This document shows positions 25,392-35,100 of a stretch of 64,000 bases of DNA, piece by piece. This DNA is from UBA1206 sp045600105 (GTDB lineage: Bacteria; Bacillota; Clostridia; Oscillospirales; CAG-382). Location of the stretch: contig JAZRXG010000020.1 of NCBI GenBank assembly GCA_045600105.1, positions 1 through 64,000 of the forward strand, given 5' to 3'. Numbering within the stretch: position 1 is the stretch's first letter; every line of letters begins with the position of its first letter. The translations under genes were made by a program, and so were the position numbers. Under the pieces are notes generated by a model. The model ran no database searches, was not told the origin of the DNA, and worked only from the letters and a program-made list of their open reading frames with translations.

Positions 25392-25420
25392 ATTATAAAA
25401 GAAATGCTATATTTTGTCAA
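25392..25420 (-). promoter_or_regulatory. Consensus SigA promoter for the 24885 lipoprotein
   Basis: On the minus strand, TTGACA (25415-25420) and TATAAT (25392-25397) are separated by 17 bases. Both boxes match the consensus. Confidence 0.85.
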
Positions 25421-25448
25421 TACTTTTTTAACATTTTATCAACAGTTA

Positions 25449-26471
25449 TTATCTCTGTACCCTTCCGCTGCCGGAGCCTGCGGCAAGTGCTTTAACTTCG
25501 TCAACAGAGACCATATTGAAGTCGCCTTCGACGGAATGCTTGAGGCAGGAAGCCGCGACGGCGAATTCGATAGTATCCTGAGGAGCGAATCCGTTTGAGA
25601 TGCCGTATATGAGTCCCGCGCCGAAGCTGTCGCCGCCGCCCACGCGGTCAACGATGTGAATGGAGTATTTTTTGGAGAAATACGTTTCGTTTCCGGTATA
25701 AAGCATACCGCTCCAGTTGTTGTCGCTCGCGCTGATGCTTTCGCGGAGTGTAATGGCGACTCCCTTGAAGCCGAATTTTTCGGTAAGCTGTTTTGCCACG
25801 CTGATATATCCGTTTCTGTCGAGCTTGCCGCTTTCGATATCGGTATTTTCGGCGGTGATGCCGAAGACGTCCTTGGCGTCCTCTTCGTTGGCGATGCAGT
25901 AATCGACATATTTGCAGACCTCACCCATGACCTCACGCGCCTTTTCACGCGTCCAGAGCTTTTTGCGGTAGTTGAGGTCGGTGGAAACGGGGATGCCCAG
26001 TTCACGCGCCTTGCGGCATGCCTCGACCGTTATCGCGGCGACGTCGTCGCCAAGCGCCGGAGTGATGCCCGTGACGTGGAACCATTTGGCGTCTTTGAAT
26101 ATTTTTTCCCAATCGAAATCGTCTTTTTTCGCTTCCGCTATCGAGGACGAAGCCCTGTCGTATATGACCTTGCTCGGACGCTGACTCGCGCCCTTTTCGC
26201 AGTAATAAATGCCTACCCTGCCGCCGCCTCTGACGATATCAGACGTATCGACTCCGTATCTGCGGAGCGAATTTACCGCCATCTGACCTATCTCGTGGGA
26301 CGGGAGCTTGGTGACGAACGCGGCGTTTTCGCCGAAAGAAGCGAGGCTGACCGCCACGTTTGCTTCGGCACCGCCGAAGGTCGCTTCAAAGCGTTCGGAC
26401 TGCACGAAGCGCAGATAGCCCTCGGGGGCAAGACGCAGCATGAGTTCGCCGAAAGTAACGATTCTTTTCAT
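25449..26471 (-). CDS. kdgK: 2-dehydro-3-deoxygluconokinase
   Basis: KdgK phosphorylates 2-keto-3-deoxygluconate to KDPG. The 340-residue PfkB-family protein shows the N-terminal FGELMLRLAPEG and FGGAEANVAVSLASFG segments. The C-terminal ATP/anion-hole motif is DRVGGGDSFGAGLIYG, with the catalytic Asp in GDSFGAG. It overlaps the aldolase gene by four bases. Together with uxuA and eda it forms the lower hexuronate pathway. Confidence 0.93.
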   Translation of the reverse strand: MKRIVTFGELMLRLAPEGYLRFVQSERFEATFGGAEANVAVSLASFGENAAFVTKLPSHEIGQMAVNSLRRYGVDTSDIVRGGGRVGIYYCEKGASQRPSKVIYDRASSSIAEAKKDDFDWEKIFKDAKWFHVTGITPALGDDVAAITVEACRKARELGIPVSTDLNYRKKLWTREKAREVMGEVCKYVDYCIANEEDAKDVFGITAENTDIESGKLDRNGYISVAKQLTEKFGFKGVAITLRESISASDNNWSGMLYTGNETYFSKKYSIHIVDRVGGGDSFGAGLIYGISNGFAPQDTIEFAVAASCLKHSVEGDFNMVSVDEVKALAAGSGSGRVQR

Positions 26472-27052
26472 TTCAGTTTTTCGACCAATGCCTTGGTGTT
26501 GGCAATGATATCTCCTTTCATTATGAATGAGCCGCCGATGGCCTGTATCTTGTCAAAGGCAAGAAATTCGTCGATATTCGTCATATCAACGCCGCCCGTC
26601 GGAATGAATCTGACCTGAGGGAACGGGGCGGAAAGCGCTTTTATCGCCTTGAGTCCGCCGTAAACGCCCGCGGGGAAGAACTTGACGGTACTTATCCCGT
26701 GAGAAAGCGCCGTCATTATCTCGGTCGGAGTGACGCAGCCCGGAAAATACGGTATCCCTCTCGGCACGCAGTGATCGGCGACTTCGGCGGAAAATCCCGG
26801 CGACACGATGAATTCGGCGCCGGCTTTGAGAGCGCGGAGGCACTGCTCGAGATTTATCACGGTGCCCGCGCCGATGCACATCGACGGGAAAAGCTCCTTG
26901 CCTTTTGCTATCGCGTCTGCCGCGCACGGGGTGCGGAAGGTTATCTCGGCAACGGGGAGCCCGCCCTCGCAAAGCGAGGAAAGTATACGCCCCGTATCGT
27001 TGACGTCGTTGATGACGACAACGGGAATAAAGCGGAAATCGGTTATTTTCAT
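26468..27052 (-). CDS. eda: KDPG aldolase
   Basis: Eda splits 2-keto-3-deoxy-6-phosphogluconate into pyruvate and glyceraldehyde 3-phosphate. The 194-residue protein has the class I aldolase segments EITFRTPCAADAI (catalytic Glu), GAGTVINLEQ, FIVSPGFS and VKFFPAG with the Schiff-base Lys, then IPTGGVD. The ATG at 27052, after GAGGT, is preferred over the GTG one codon upstream. It lies 34 bases after uxuA and overlaps kdgK. Confidence 0.95.
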   Translation of the reverse strand: MKITDFRFIPVVVINDVNDTGRILSSLCEGGLPVAEITFRTPCAADAIAKGKELFPSMCIGAGTVINLEQCLRALKAGAEFIVSPGFSAEVADHCVPRGIPYFPGCVTPTEIMTALSHGISTVKFFPAGVYGGLKAIKALSAPFPQVRFIPTGGVDMTNIDEFLAFDKIQAIGGSFIMKGDIIANTKALVEKLK

Positions 27053-27086
27053 CACAATACCTCGTTTACATAATTATGCGTTATGT

Positions 27087-28121
27087 TTACTTCGCTTCTT
27101 TCTCGACCGCTTCAAAAAGTCCGGTGAGATAGCACGCGCCCATCGCTCTGTCGAAAAGCCCGTAGCCGGGTTTCGAGTTCTCGCCCCACACGTTTCTGCC
27201 GTGGTCGGGTCTGACGTAGCCGTCGAATCCGTTTTCGACGAGGGCTTTGACGATGGCGTAAACGTCAACGTCGCCGCAGGATGTCTGATGCCCGTTTTCG
27301 TGGAAGTCGACTTCCCCGTCGTATTTGAGCTGACGAAGATGCGCGAAATGTATGCGGCGGGCGTATTTTGCCGCAAGGCGAGGCAGGTCGTTGAAGCGTC
27401 CCGCGCCGAGAGAACCCGTGCAGAAGGTGATGCCGTTGTGCATATCGGGAACGCGGGCAAAAAGTCTTTCATAGTCTTCTTCGCGGCAGATTATGCGCGG
27501 AAGACCGAAGACGTCCCAGGGCGGATCATCCGGATGGATCGCCATGTTCACACCCGTTTCGTCGCAGACGGGCATTATCGCCTCAAGGAAATAAACGAGG
27601 TTTTCAAAAAGCTTTTCGTGCGTGATGCCCGAATACGCGTCGAGCAGCGCGTTCAGCTCGTCCGCCTTGTAGCTCTCATCCCAGCCCGGAAGATGAAGGG
27701 CACGGGGATCGAGCTTCATGAAATCGGCTTCGCTGTACGAAAGCGAGGTCGCGCCGTCGGAATGTTTGAAATACAGATTCGTTCTCAGCCAGTCGAACAC
27801 GGGCATGAAATTGTAGCACACGCACTTCACGCCTATTGCCGCGCAGTTGCGGATGTTCTGCTTGTAGGCTTCGATATAGCGGTCACGCACAGGGCGTCCG
27901 AGCTTTATGTCTTCGTGAACGGGGATGCTTTCGACGACTTCGAATCCAAGTCCGTTTTCGTCACACATCTTTTTCTGCTCGGCAAGTTTTTCCATGGGCC
28001 ACACGTCGCCGACGGGAACGTCGTAAACGGCGCTGACCACGCCGCTCACACCCTGTATCTGCTTTATGTAGTTGAGCGGGATGCAGTCGTTCTTTCCGTA
28101 CCAGCGGAAGGTCATTTTCAT
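27087..28121 (-). CDS. uxuA: Mannonate dehydratase
   Basis: UxuA dehydrates D-mannonate to 2-keto-3-deoxygluconate, using Mn or Fe. The 344-residue protein begins FRWYGKNDCIPLNYIKQIQG. It shows the barrel motifs INMAIHPDDPPWDVFGLPRI, TFCTGSLG and YVRPDHGRNVWGE, which supply metal ligands and catalytic residues. I chose the ATG at 28121 after AAAGGAGTGATCTTT over one nine codons upstream. It is the first gene of uxuA-eda-kdgK. No uxuB or uxaC is visible nearby; the divergent oxidoreductase might stand in, but that is a guess. Confidence 0.95.
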   Translation of the reverse strand: MKMTFRWYGKNDCIPLNYIKQIQGVSGVVSAVYDVPVGDVWPMEKLAEQKKMCDENGLGFEVVESIPVHEDIKLGRPVRDRYIEAYKQNIRNCAAIGVKCVCYNFMPVFDWLRTNLYFKHSDGATSLSYSEADFMKLDPRALHLPGWDESYKADELNALLDAYSGITHEKLFENLVYFLEAIMPVCDETGVNMAIHPDDPPWDVFGLPRIICREEDYERLFARVPDMHNGITFCTGSLGAGRFNDLPRLAAKYARRIHFAHLRQLKYDGEVDFHENGHQTSCGDVDVYAIVKALVENGFDGYVRPDHGRNVWGENSKPGYGLFDRAMGACYLTGLFEAVEKEAK

Positions 28122-28150
28122 AAAGATCACTCCTTTATTCTTATGCAATG

Positions 28151-28180
28151 ATTATAATCTTTAATCATACCGTTTGTCAA
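28151..28180 (-). promoter_or_regulatory. SigA promoter for uxuA-eda-kdgK with overlapping palindrome
   Basis: On the minus strand, TTGACA (28175-28180) and TATAAT (28151-28156) have an 18-base spacer. An inverted repeat ATGATT-N9-AATCAT (about 28148-28168) overlaps the -10 box and could be an operator. No regulator gene is adjacent. Confidence 0.75.
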
Positions 28181-28221
28181 TAACAAGCCGCAAAAACGTC
28201 TCGATTTTTTGCTTTTTTTAC

Positions 28222-28250
28222 TTGACTATTCGGCTTCGTTTTGGTACAAT
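28222..28250 (+). promoter_or_regulatory. SigA promoter for the Gfo/Idh/MocA gene
   Basis: TTGACT (28222-28227) and TACAAT (28245-28250) have a 17-base spacer. The promoter is divergent from the uxuA promoter. Confidence 0.75.
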
Positions 28251-28284
28251 CAATAAAGAAAACAAAGCAAAGGAATGATTTGAA

Positions 28285-29559
28285 ATGAGTAAAAAAATAA
28301 CTGTCGCGATCGCCGGTCTCGGCTCGCGCGGATACAACACCTACGCCGAAATATGCAAAAAGCTCACGGACGACATCGAGATCGTCGCAGTTGCCGAGCC
28401 CCGAAAAGAAACGATGCGTATTTTCCGCGAAAATTTCAGCGTCAAAGACGAAATGTGCTTTGACACCGCCGAAGAAATGCTGAAAAAAGACAAGCTCGCC
28501 GACGTGATGTTTATTTGCACCCTCGACAGGATGCACTATTCGCAGGCGACTGCCGCGCTCAGAAAGGGCTATGATCTGCTGCTCGAAAAGCCCATTTCCG
28601 TCAACCCCAAGGAATGTAAGGAGATCGCCGACCTCGCCAACAGTCTCGGCAGAAAAGTCATCGTCTGCCACGTGCTCCGCTACACGATGTTCTATCAGAC
28701 CATCAAGAAGTACATCGACGAGGGCAAGATAGGCGAAGTAATGTCCATCCAGGCGATCGAAAGAGTCTGCTACTGGCATCAGGCACATTCCTTCGTAAGA
28801 GGCAACTGGAGAAATTCCGACACCACGAGCTCGATGATTCTTCAGAAATGCTGCCACGATATGGACATCTACCTCTGGCTCGCGGGCCGGAAATGCGTTT
28901 CGGTCTCGTCGTTCGGCGGGCTGAACTATTTCAACAAGGACCACGCTCCCGAGGGCGCGACCGAGCATTGCTCCGAAAAGTGCTCGATGTACGGCAAATG
29001 CGTATACAACCCGTTCCGTTATTACGGCGATCTGCTGAAGAAAGGCTTCTACTGGCCTCTCGACGTCGTCATCCCCGAGCCCGACGAAAAGCTGCTTGAC
29101 AAAGCGCTCAAGGAAGGTCCTTACGGCAAATGCGTCTTCCTCACCGACAACAACGTCGTCGACCATCAGGCGGTCAACCTTCTGCTCGAAAACGGCGCGA
29201 CGATCAACTTCACCATGTCGGCGTTCACCGCCGCCCCCGGCAGAACGATGCTCATAATGGGCACCAAGGGACATATCGAGGCTTCGATGGACGACAACGT
29301 CATGGACGTATGCGTATTCGGCGAAAAGCCCGAACACGTCGACGTGGGCAAGCTCTGCGACGACTTCATGGGTCACGGCGGCGGCGACGGACGTATGCTG
29401 AACTCGCTCGTCAAGCTGTTCCGCGACGGTGTTTCCGATCCCGCCATCACCACTATCGACCGCTCGGTCGAAAGCCACTACGTAGCAATGGCTGCCGAAG
29501 ATTCGAGAGCGAACGGCGGCGTTCTCATCAGCATGGACGAATACGTAAAGAGCATATAA
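28285..29559 (+). CDS. Gfo/Idh/MocA family oxidoreductase
   Basis: This 424-residue protein has the N-terminal Rossmann dinucleotide-binding fold (VAIAGLGSRGYNTYAEI) and the family EKPISVNPKECKEIADLA motif with its catalytic-site Lys. A C-terminal alpha/beta domain carries several unusual Cys residues (CSEKCSMYGKC, about 230-240). It probably oxidises or reduces a sugar or sugar derivative with NAD(P). Divergent placement next to the mannonate operon suggests a role in uronate or related sugar use, but the substrate cannot be read. Confidence 0.88.
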   Translation: MSKKITVAIAGLGSRGYNTYAEICKKLTDDIEIVAVAEPRKETMRIFRENFSVKDEMCFDTAEEMLKKDKLADVMFICTLDRMHYSQATAALRKGYDLLLEKPISVNPKECKEIADLANSLGRKVIVCHVLRYTMFYQTIKKYIDEGKIGEVMSIQAIERVCYWHQAHSFVRGNWRNSDTTSSMILQKCCHDMDIYLWLAGRKCVSVSSFGGLNYFNKDHAPEGATEHCSEKCSMYGKCVYNPFRYYGDLLKKGFYWPLDVVIPEPDEKLLDKALKEGPYGKCVFLTDNNVVDHQAVNLLLENGATINFTMSAFTAAPGRTMLIMGTKGHIEASMDDNVMDVCVFGEKPEHVDVGKLCDDFMGHGGGDGRMLNSLVKLFRDGVSDPAITTIDRSVESHYVAMAAEDSRANGGVLISMDEYVKSI

Positions 29560-29573
29560 AAGCATAAAAACGC

Positions 29574-29600
29574 GGGGACTTTTCAAAAAGTCCCCGAAAT
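29574..29600 (+). terminator. Terminator-like hairpin
   Basis: GGGGACTTT/AAAGTCCCC with a TTCAA loop lies between the oxidoreductase and the acetyltransferase. The following tract (GAAATTTT) is weak, so read-through is possible. Confidence 0.55.
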
Positions 29601-29611
29601 TTTCAAAAGAT

Positions 29612-30127
29612 ATGACAGAATCAAAAGAAGTTAAAACAAAGCGGCTGACGCTGAAGCCTTTTTCGGAACGTGACAGAGAAAGAGCCGTTTCCCTTTTCAA
29701 AAACGAAAAAATAAGCGAAACGTATATGCTGCCCGTCCTCGACACCGAGGAAAAAGCCGGCGCGTTGTTTGAAAAAATGGCAGAAATGAGCAATTCGGAA
29801 AAATATTTTTGCTTCGGCATTTATCTCGGTGACGTGCTCATCGGCTGGCTCAACGAATGCGGTGGAGCGGGTGCGGAAGTCGAGATCGGCTACGTCATCG
29901 ACCCGTCGTACCAAGGTCACGGCTACGCGACGGAAGCGTTCGGCGGAGCGATAAAGGAACTGTTCCGTCTCGGATACGAACGCGTGACCGCCGGATATTT
30001 TGAGGGCAACGACGCGAGCAGGCGCGTCATGGAAAAATGCGGTCTCACGGTCATCGATAAGACCGAATATATCGAATACCGCGGCGCAAGGCGCAAATGC
30101 CTTTATATGACGACAGAAAAGCAATAA
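29612..30127 (+). CDS. GNAT family N-acetyltransferase
   Basis: The 171-residue protein belongs to the RimJ/RimL-like GNAT group, which moves an acetyl group from acetyl-CoA to an amine. The start KTKRLTLKPFSERD and the CoA-binding motif region VEIGYVIDPSYQGHGYATEA are typical, followed by NDASRRVMEKCGL. The substrate is unknown. Its own promoter is not evident; it may be read through from the oxidoreductase. Confidence 0.9.
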   Translation: MTESKEVKTKRLTLKPFSERDRERAVSLFKNEKISETYMLPVLDTEEKAGALFEKMAEMSNSEKYFCFGIYLGDVLIGWLNECGGAGAEVEIGYVIDPSYQGHGYATEAFGGAIKELFRLGYERVTAGYFEGNDASRRVMEKCGLTVIDKTEYIEYRGARRKCLYMTTEKQ

Positions 30128-30132
30128 GCATC

Positions 30133-30165
30133 AAAAAAGAACGCTTTCGGGCGTTCTTTTTATTT
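30133..30165 (+). terminator. Rho-independent terminator
   Basis: AAAAAAGAACGC, loop TTTCGG, then GCGTTCTTTTT, after the acetyltransferase gene. Confidence 0.88.
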
Positions 30166-30448
30166 TGTATTCCTATGTAAAACGAGGGATTATTATTGGT
30201 TGTGTGTCACTTGGTTTCGACATAAAGAAAATCAAAACCAGACGTCATTGATTGTTATCTTTTGTTGGTGGTAACAATCTGCTCATCAATCGTAAATGTA
30301 TTACAGCCATCTTTTCACGACCGACCAACAATAACATAGCTTGATTTCATTTAATACGCTTATACATGGCGATTTTTCGTTATTTAGGAGGACTGCCTTA
30401 CATAGTATGATTCCAAAAAACTCTATTGATCTTTAGCACACCAACAAA
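30166..30448. other. AT-rich intergenic stretch without a recognisable gene
   Basis: No convincing frame was found on either strand. The base composition is clearly more AT-rich than flanking genes. One perfect 8-bp inverted repeat stands out (GATTGTTA at 30250-30257 with TAACAATC at 30272-30279). Together with the gene at 30449 it forms a compositionally distinct block. Confidence 0.6.
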
Positions 30449-31036
30449 TTATGGTTGAAACATTTCATATGCTTCCTTGGGAGTTTTCGTTGAAAGCAGT
30501 TCTTTGATTGTAGGTATAATTATATCAAGGTCGCATACTGTATATCGTCCAACTCTATCTCCTTTTGGCGTATATAGTTCAACTACGTTTTCACCTTCAT
30601 CAAGTTTGTAATATCTTTCAATAGGTTCATTTTGAATAACAATCCGCCAATAGTCAACAGTACCAGTAATATTGCTTGCATCTATTCCCCAATTAGTTAC
30701 TTTACCAGAGGCTTTACTTACTTGTTTATGAAATTTAATCATAGTTTGTGTATCAAAATCTACAAGGTAATATGAAAACATAAAAGCAGATACAAACGAT
30801 CCTTTATAGCATAAATCATAACCATCAAGAGTTGAATCAATCATTTCTTCGTAATTAGCAAATGGAGGTTGGCGATTTGTTTCTGATGCATTTGATTCAG
30901 ACAAACATGAAACGCTTTCAGTCAATGAATAATCTGAGTTCAATTCATTGGAAGACTTATTTTCGTTTTGTGATGAATTAGCGATTATTATAGCTAGAAC
31001 AAGACACACAATTCCTATTATAGTTGCTTTTTTCAT
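30449..31036 (-). CDS. Unknown membrane-anchored or secreted protein, AT-rich
   Basis: The 195-residue product has an N-terminal hydrophobic segment (MKKATIIGIVCLVLAIIIA). A Ser/Asn-rich linker and a soluble domain of about 130 residues follow, with no motif I recognise. Codon use favours A and T in third positions, unlike the surrounding genes, which points to recent acquisition. Its ATG overlaps, by one base, the stop of an upstream frame that has no start (TAATG), so it was once the second gene of a pair. Confidence 0.65.
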   Translation of the reverse strand: MKKATIIGIVCLVLAIIIANSSQNENKSSNELNSDYSLTESVSCLSESNASETNRQPPFANYEEMIDSTLDGYDLCYKGSFVSAFMFSYYLVDFDTQTMIKFHKQVSKASGKVTNWGIDASNITGTVDYWRIVIQNEPIERYYKLDEGENVVELYTPKGDRVGRYTVCDLDIIIPTIKELLSTKTPKEAYEMFQP

Positions 31037-31144
31037 TAGCTTTCACCCTGTATTAATATTTGTTCAATATGCATTTTACCTTCGACTTTTTTGCCTGCTT
31101 CAACTTCAAATTCGTTTACGGCGCCTGCTAAAAACGGATCGTCA
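31036..31144 (-). pseudogene. 3' remnant of a gene lacking its start
   Basis: On the minus strand an open frame reads DDDPFLAGAVNEFEVEAG, then KKVEGKMHIEQILIQGES, and stops at the TAATG junction with the gene at 31036. It has no start codon and begins right at the racemase stop codon in another frame. The sense-looking composition and the coupling junction suggest the 3' end of a gene whose front was lost at the island boundary. The family was not recognised. Confidence 0.45.
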
Positions 31145-31846
31145 TCATTTCTTCACTTTATATCCCGCGTATTCTATCGCTTTTTTCGCGAGGATATCGG
31201 TGGGATCGGTGAAACTGCCGGCAATGCCGTATTTTCTGACGGCGATGGGAAGCTCGGTGCAGCCGAGTATGACGTTGCCGACACCGTTTTCTTCAAGCTC
31301 CTTTATCGCTGCGTTGATGAACGAGACGTCCCATTCGTCTTTTCCCGCTTTTACGCCGTCGTAGATGATGCGCATTACTTCTTTTTTTACGTCGTCGGAC
31401 GGATGGCAGAGCGTGACGCCGAATTTTTCGCACGCTTTGTCGTAAACGCGTGACGCGACAGCCCCCTCGGTGGCGAAAAGGCAGGCTTTTTTCACGCCGT
31501 TTTCCGCAAGGTAAGACGCCGTCTCCTCGACCATGTTCACGAGCGGAACGGTGAGAGAGGCGCATATTTTATCATAAAACGAATGTGAGGTATTGCACGG
31601 CATGATGAGGAAATCCGCGCCCGCTTTTTCGAGTCTGGTCGCCGTCGCGGTTATATAGGGCACGGGAGTGTCCGTACCGTTCAGGATCGCTTCCGTTCTG
31701 TTGGGGACGGAAGGGTCGTTGTCGATGAGGATATGTATGTGCTCGTTGTCGCACGAAGCATCCGTGTATTCGATTATTTTGGTAAAAAGATCAGCCGTTG
31801 CAAGGGGTCCCATTCCCCCGATGATGCCTATCGTTTTCTTTTTCAA
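31145..31846 (-). CDS. Aspartate/glutamate racemase family protein
   Basis: The 233-residue protein belongs to the cofactor-independent racemases that interconvert L- and D-aspartate or glutamate. It has the GIIGGMGPLATADLF start, the first catalytic Cys in MPCNTSHSF and the second in LGCTELP. This pattern is closer to aspartate racemases (RacX/YgeA type) than to MurI. The start is TTG, at 31846. D-aspartate would be the substrate for the D-aspartate-ligase-like ATP-grasp protein encoded at 39790, which makes a functional link plausible. Confidence 0.88.
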   Translation of the reverse strand: MKKKTIGIIGGMGPLATADLFTKIIEYTDASCDNEHIHILIDNDPSVPNRTEAILNGTDTPVPYITATATRLEKAGADFLIMPCNTSHSFYDKICASLTVPLVNMVEETASYLAENGVKKACLFATEGAVASRVYDKACEKFGVTLCHPSDDVKKEVMRIIYDGVKAGKDEWDVSFINAAIKELEENGVGNVILGCTELPIAVRKYGIAGSFTDPTDILAKKAIEYAGYKVKK

Positions 31847-31881
31847 ATGCGTTTCCCCACTATCTCGTTATTACTTGTTAG

Positions 31882-31910
31882 ATTATAAACTTTATTCCCC
31901 ACCGTGTCAA
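31882..31910 (-). promoter_or_regulatory. Consensus SigA promoter for the racemase
   Basis: On the minus strand, TTGACA (31905-31910) and TATAAT (31882-31887) are separated by 17 bases. Confidence 0.85.
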
Positions 31911-31995
31911 GAGAAATTACTTTTTTCGTCAAAATTCAGGGCAAAAACGCCGCGAAGCTCCACAACAAAGTTTTCGCGTCACGCAAAAACGGCAG

Positions 31996-32025
31996 TTGAC
32001 AACTCGGGGTGGTATATGATAAAAT
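31996..32025 (+). promoter_or_regulatory. SigA-type promoter for the large repeat protein
   Basis: TTGACA (31996-32001) and TAAAAT (32020-32025) have an 18-base spacer. They are followed by a leader of about 110 bases and AAGGAGA before the ATG at 32138. Confidence 0.65.
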
Positions 32026-32137
32026 CCATTTGAATTTATTTGCATAATAACGATCGGATTTCGTGTAATATTCCTGCCCGTCCGCGGGTATTGAATATGA
32101 CAGAAAGAGTAAAAGCACGGCATCAAGGAGAACGGTC

Positions 32138-35100
32138 ATGGCAGACAAAGAAAGCGTAAACGCAGCGGAATACAGAAAACAGATCGACGTGATATACACG
32201 AACGCGCTCATCGACCTTCAGGCGAACTCTCCCGATTCGGCGGAGTATAAAAACGCCCTGGAAAGCGCCTTTGAATACGGTCTTCTCTACACATCAGTCG
32301 GAAAATGCGTCACCAAGGAGGACCTCGCGGCAAACGAGATGATACTTGCCTCTCCCGATTTCCGCGCTTCTTCTCTCAATGAAACGGCTTTTCTCCGTAT
32401 CACCAAAGAACCCGCGGGTTCAAAGCTGGTGTCTTTCGGCGAAGCGCTTGATTTTATGGGCGTAGAACGTCCCAAAATGCCTGAGGAACCAAAAAAACCG
32501 AGACGCGGATTTTTCGGTACCATACGCGATATGCTGTTCGGCAAAAACAACGCCGGACGCCGTGAATACGACAACAAAGTCGCTTCCTATAACCGTCAGA
32601 TGAGACGCTATGAGGAAGTATGCGACGCAAAAATAAAAAACGTCCTCGAAACCAAGCTCGGAATGAGCGTTCCCGAATACGACAAGGTCCTTTTGAATGA
32701 CGAGCTCGCAAACGAATACGTCAAAAATAACGTTTCCCTTGCGGCGGCGCACGAAGCGGAAAAGAAGCGCAATCCTCCCGAAGCCGAAGCAAAAGAGCCG
32801 GAAAAGAAAGCCGATCCGGAGGATCGGAACAACATCGAAAACGAAAAAGAAAAAGAAAAAGATAGCTTAAAAATCGAAGACGATAACGAGCTGAAAGCAG
32901 ACGGTCCCGAGCTTGTTCTTCAGAACGAACCGAAGCCCGAAAAAGAAAAGGAGCAGAAGCAGCCCGAGCCCGAAGCAAACGAAGCCGAAAACAAAGCGCC
33001 CGAAACCGTCGTGAACAGCAGAAACAACAACGTCCGGTCGGAATCCGGCGAAATAAGGATCCCGTACCGCAGGGGCGCGGAAGAGATCAGCAGCGCGGAA
33101 GAGATCGGGAGCACCGACACGGTCATAAACGACGATACAGAGATGAAAACGCTGCGTATCGACGAAGAGATCGGAAACGTCGAGGGGAACCCCGTCTATG
33201 CCGTCGGAGCAAACGGAAACGGAGAATGGAGCAACGACGAATATTACGAGCGCGTAAACAAATGGAACGAGGAGCTCGGAGCAAAACTTTCTGCCGACTC
33301 GTTCGGTATTTATTCGGACGCGGAACGCAAAAATCCCTTGGGGAAGCTCACAGCCGACGAACTGCTGAACCAAGGCAAAGCCCTTTACGCGTCGGCATCC
33401 GAAGACGGCGAGGTTTACAGATTCATCGTTGACAAAAAAGGAAATCTTGAGTTCGGAAGCGAGCTCGGCAGCTCCGTGAATGAATGGAGCGAAACGCTTG
33501 AAGAAGAATTCATCGAAGAAGCAAATAATGACGATATCAGGATATATTCAGCCGAAAGCGGCGGCGAACCGCTTGACATGACCGACGCGTACGCCCTGTT
33601 CAGAAACGGAAAGACCCTTTACGCAGGCGCGGAAGACAGCGAGAAAACGTACAGACTCGGCATTGACGGAAACGGCGGGCTGTTGTTCGGCAAAAAATTC
33701 GACGACGCGGTAAACGTCTGGAAAAGCGGCGTTGACGCAGGCATCCGCGATTCTCTCAGGCTGAAAGACAACGCACCTGTCAGCATATTCGCAAGCGCGG
33801 ACCGCGGTGAACCCCTGAACGAGTATGACGCTCACATGCTTCTTATGGACGGCAGGACCCTTTACGCAGGCGCCGAGGGCAGCTACGAGGTCTTCGCTCT
33901 CGGCGTTGACAAAAACGGGATCCCGACACTCGGGAACAAGGTCGACGAAATAAGCAGGTGGAAAGACGAACTCGGCACGAAGATCGCCGCTTCCGAAGGC
34001 AAAAACGTCGGGAACGAAGTAAAAAAAGCCGAGGATATAAAACTGTTCGCCGATTCGGTCAGCGAGTCCGGAGAGCACATCAGAAAAGCCGTGGATTTTC
34101 CCGAAGCGAACGAACTGCTCAAAGCCGGAAGCGTCCTTTACGCAAGTGAAAACGGAAGCAGCGATATGCACCGGTTCAGAGTATTCCAAAACGGCAGAGT
34201 GGCGTCGGACGGCGAGCTCGACGCGTACGGCAGAATGAACGAAGAGCTCGGCGACATCCTTGCCATGAAATATTCGACAGGCAAAACCATAGTAAGGTCA
34301 GGCAACGAGGAAGCGAAGCAAAAAGCCAAAGCGGAAGGCAAAACCGTCAGTTATCTCGGAGTCGTGAATATATTCGCCGACAAGGATTTTGAAAAGCCCA
34401 TAACGGAAATCGAAGCGTTTGACCTGCTGAACGGCGGCAAAAGAATATACGCGAGCGCGGGTGACGAAGAGACGGGATTTGAAGTCGCGTTCAACAAAGA
34501 CAAAAAAGTCGTTGCCGGAAGACCGACGAATATAAAAGGCGCGATATTAAGCAAAGCGATAGCGCGTGAGCTTTCCTCCGCTTTGAATACGGACATCAGG
34601 GAATTCAGCTTATATCAGGACAAACAGCGCAACGCCTATATAAACATGAATTCCGCGATCAACGGACTTGACGACGGCAGAACTTTTTACGCAAGCGCAA
34701 AAGGCAGCAATGAAATCTTTCCGTTAAAGCTCGATTCCCGCGGTTCTCTGATCTTCGGAAACAAATTCGCGGACGCTCTGGATTCCGAAAAGCAGTTTGA
34801 CCGTGAGCTCAAAGAACAGTTCGGCAAAGCGCTGGGAACGGATGACGGTCCGATCGGTGACATACGGATCTATTCGGATATGGAGTGCAATACTCAGCTC
34901 AGCGTTGAAAAAGCGTACGAGGAACTGAAAAATGACGGAACGACCCTTTACGCGACCGCGGATGACGAAGAAGAAGTCTTTGAGATCGGACGCGATAAAA
35001 ACGGCGATCTTGCCGTTCCTTCGCCCGTCCATCCCGAAAAATACAGATATTCCGCCATCGTCAGCATGATCGACGGCAACGCCGAGCTGAGCAAGCTTGC

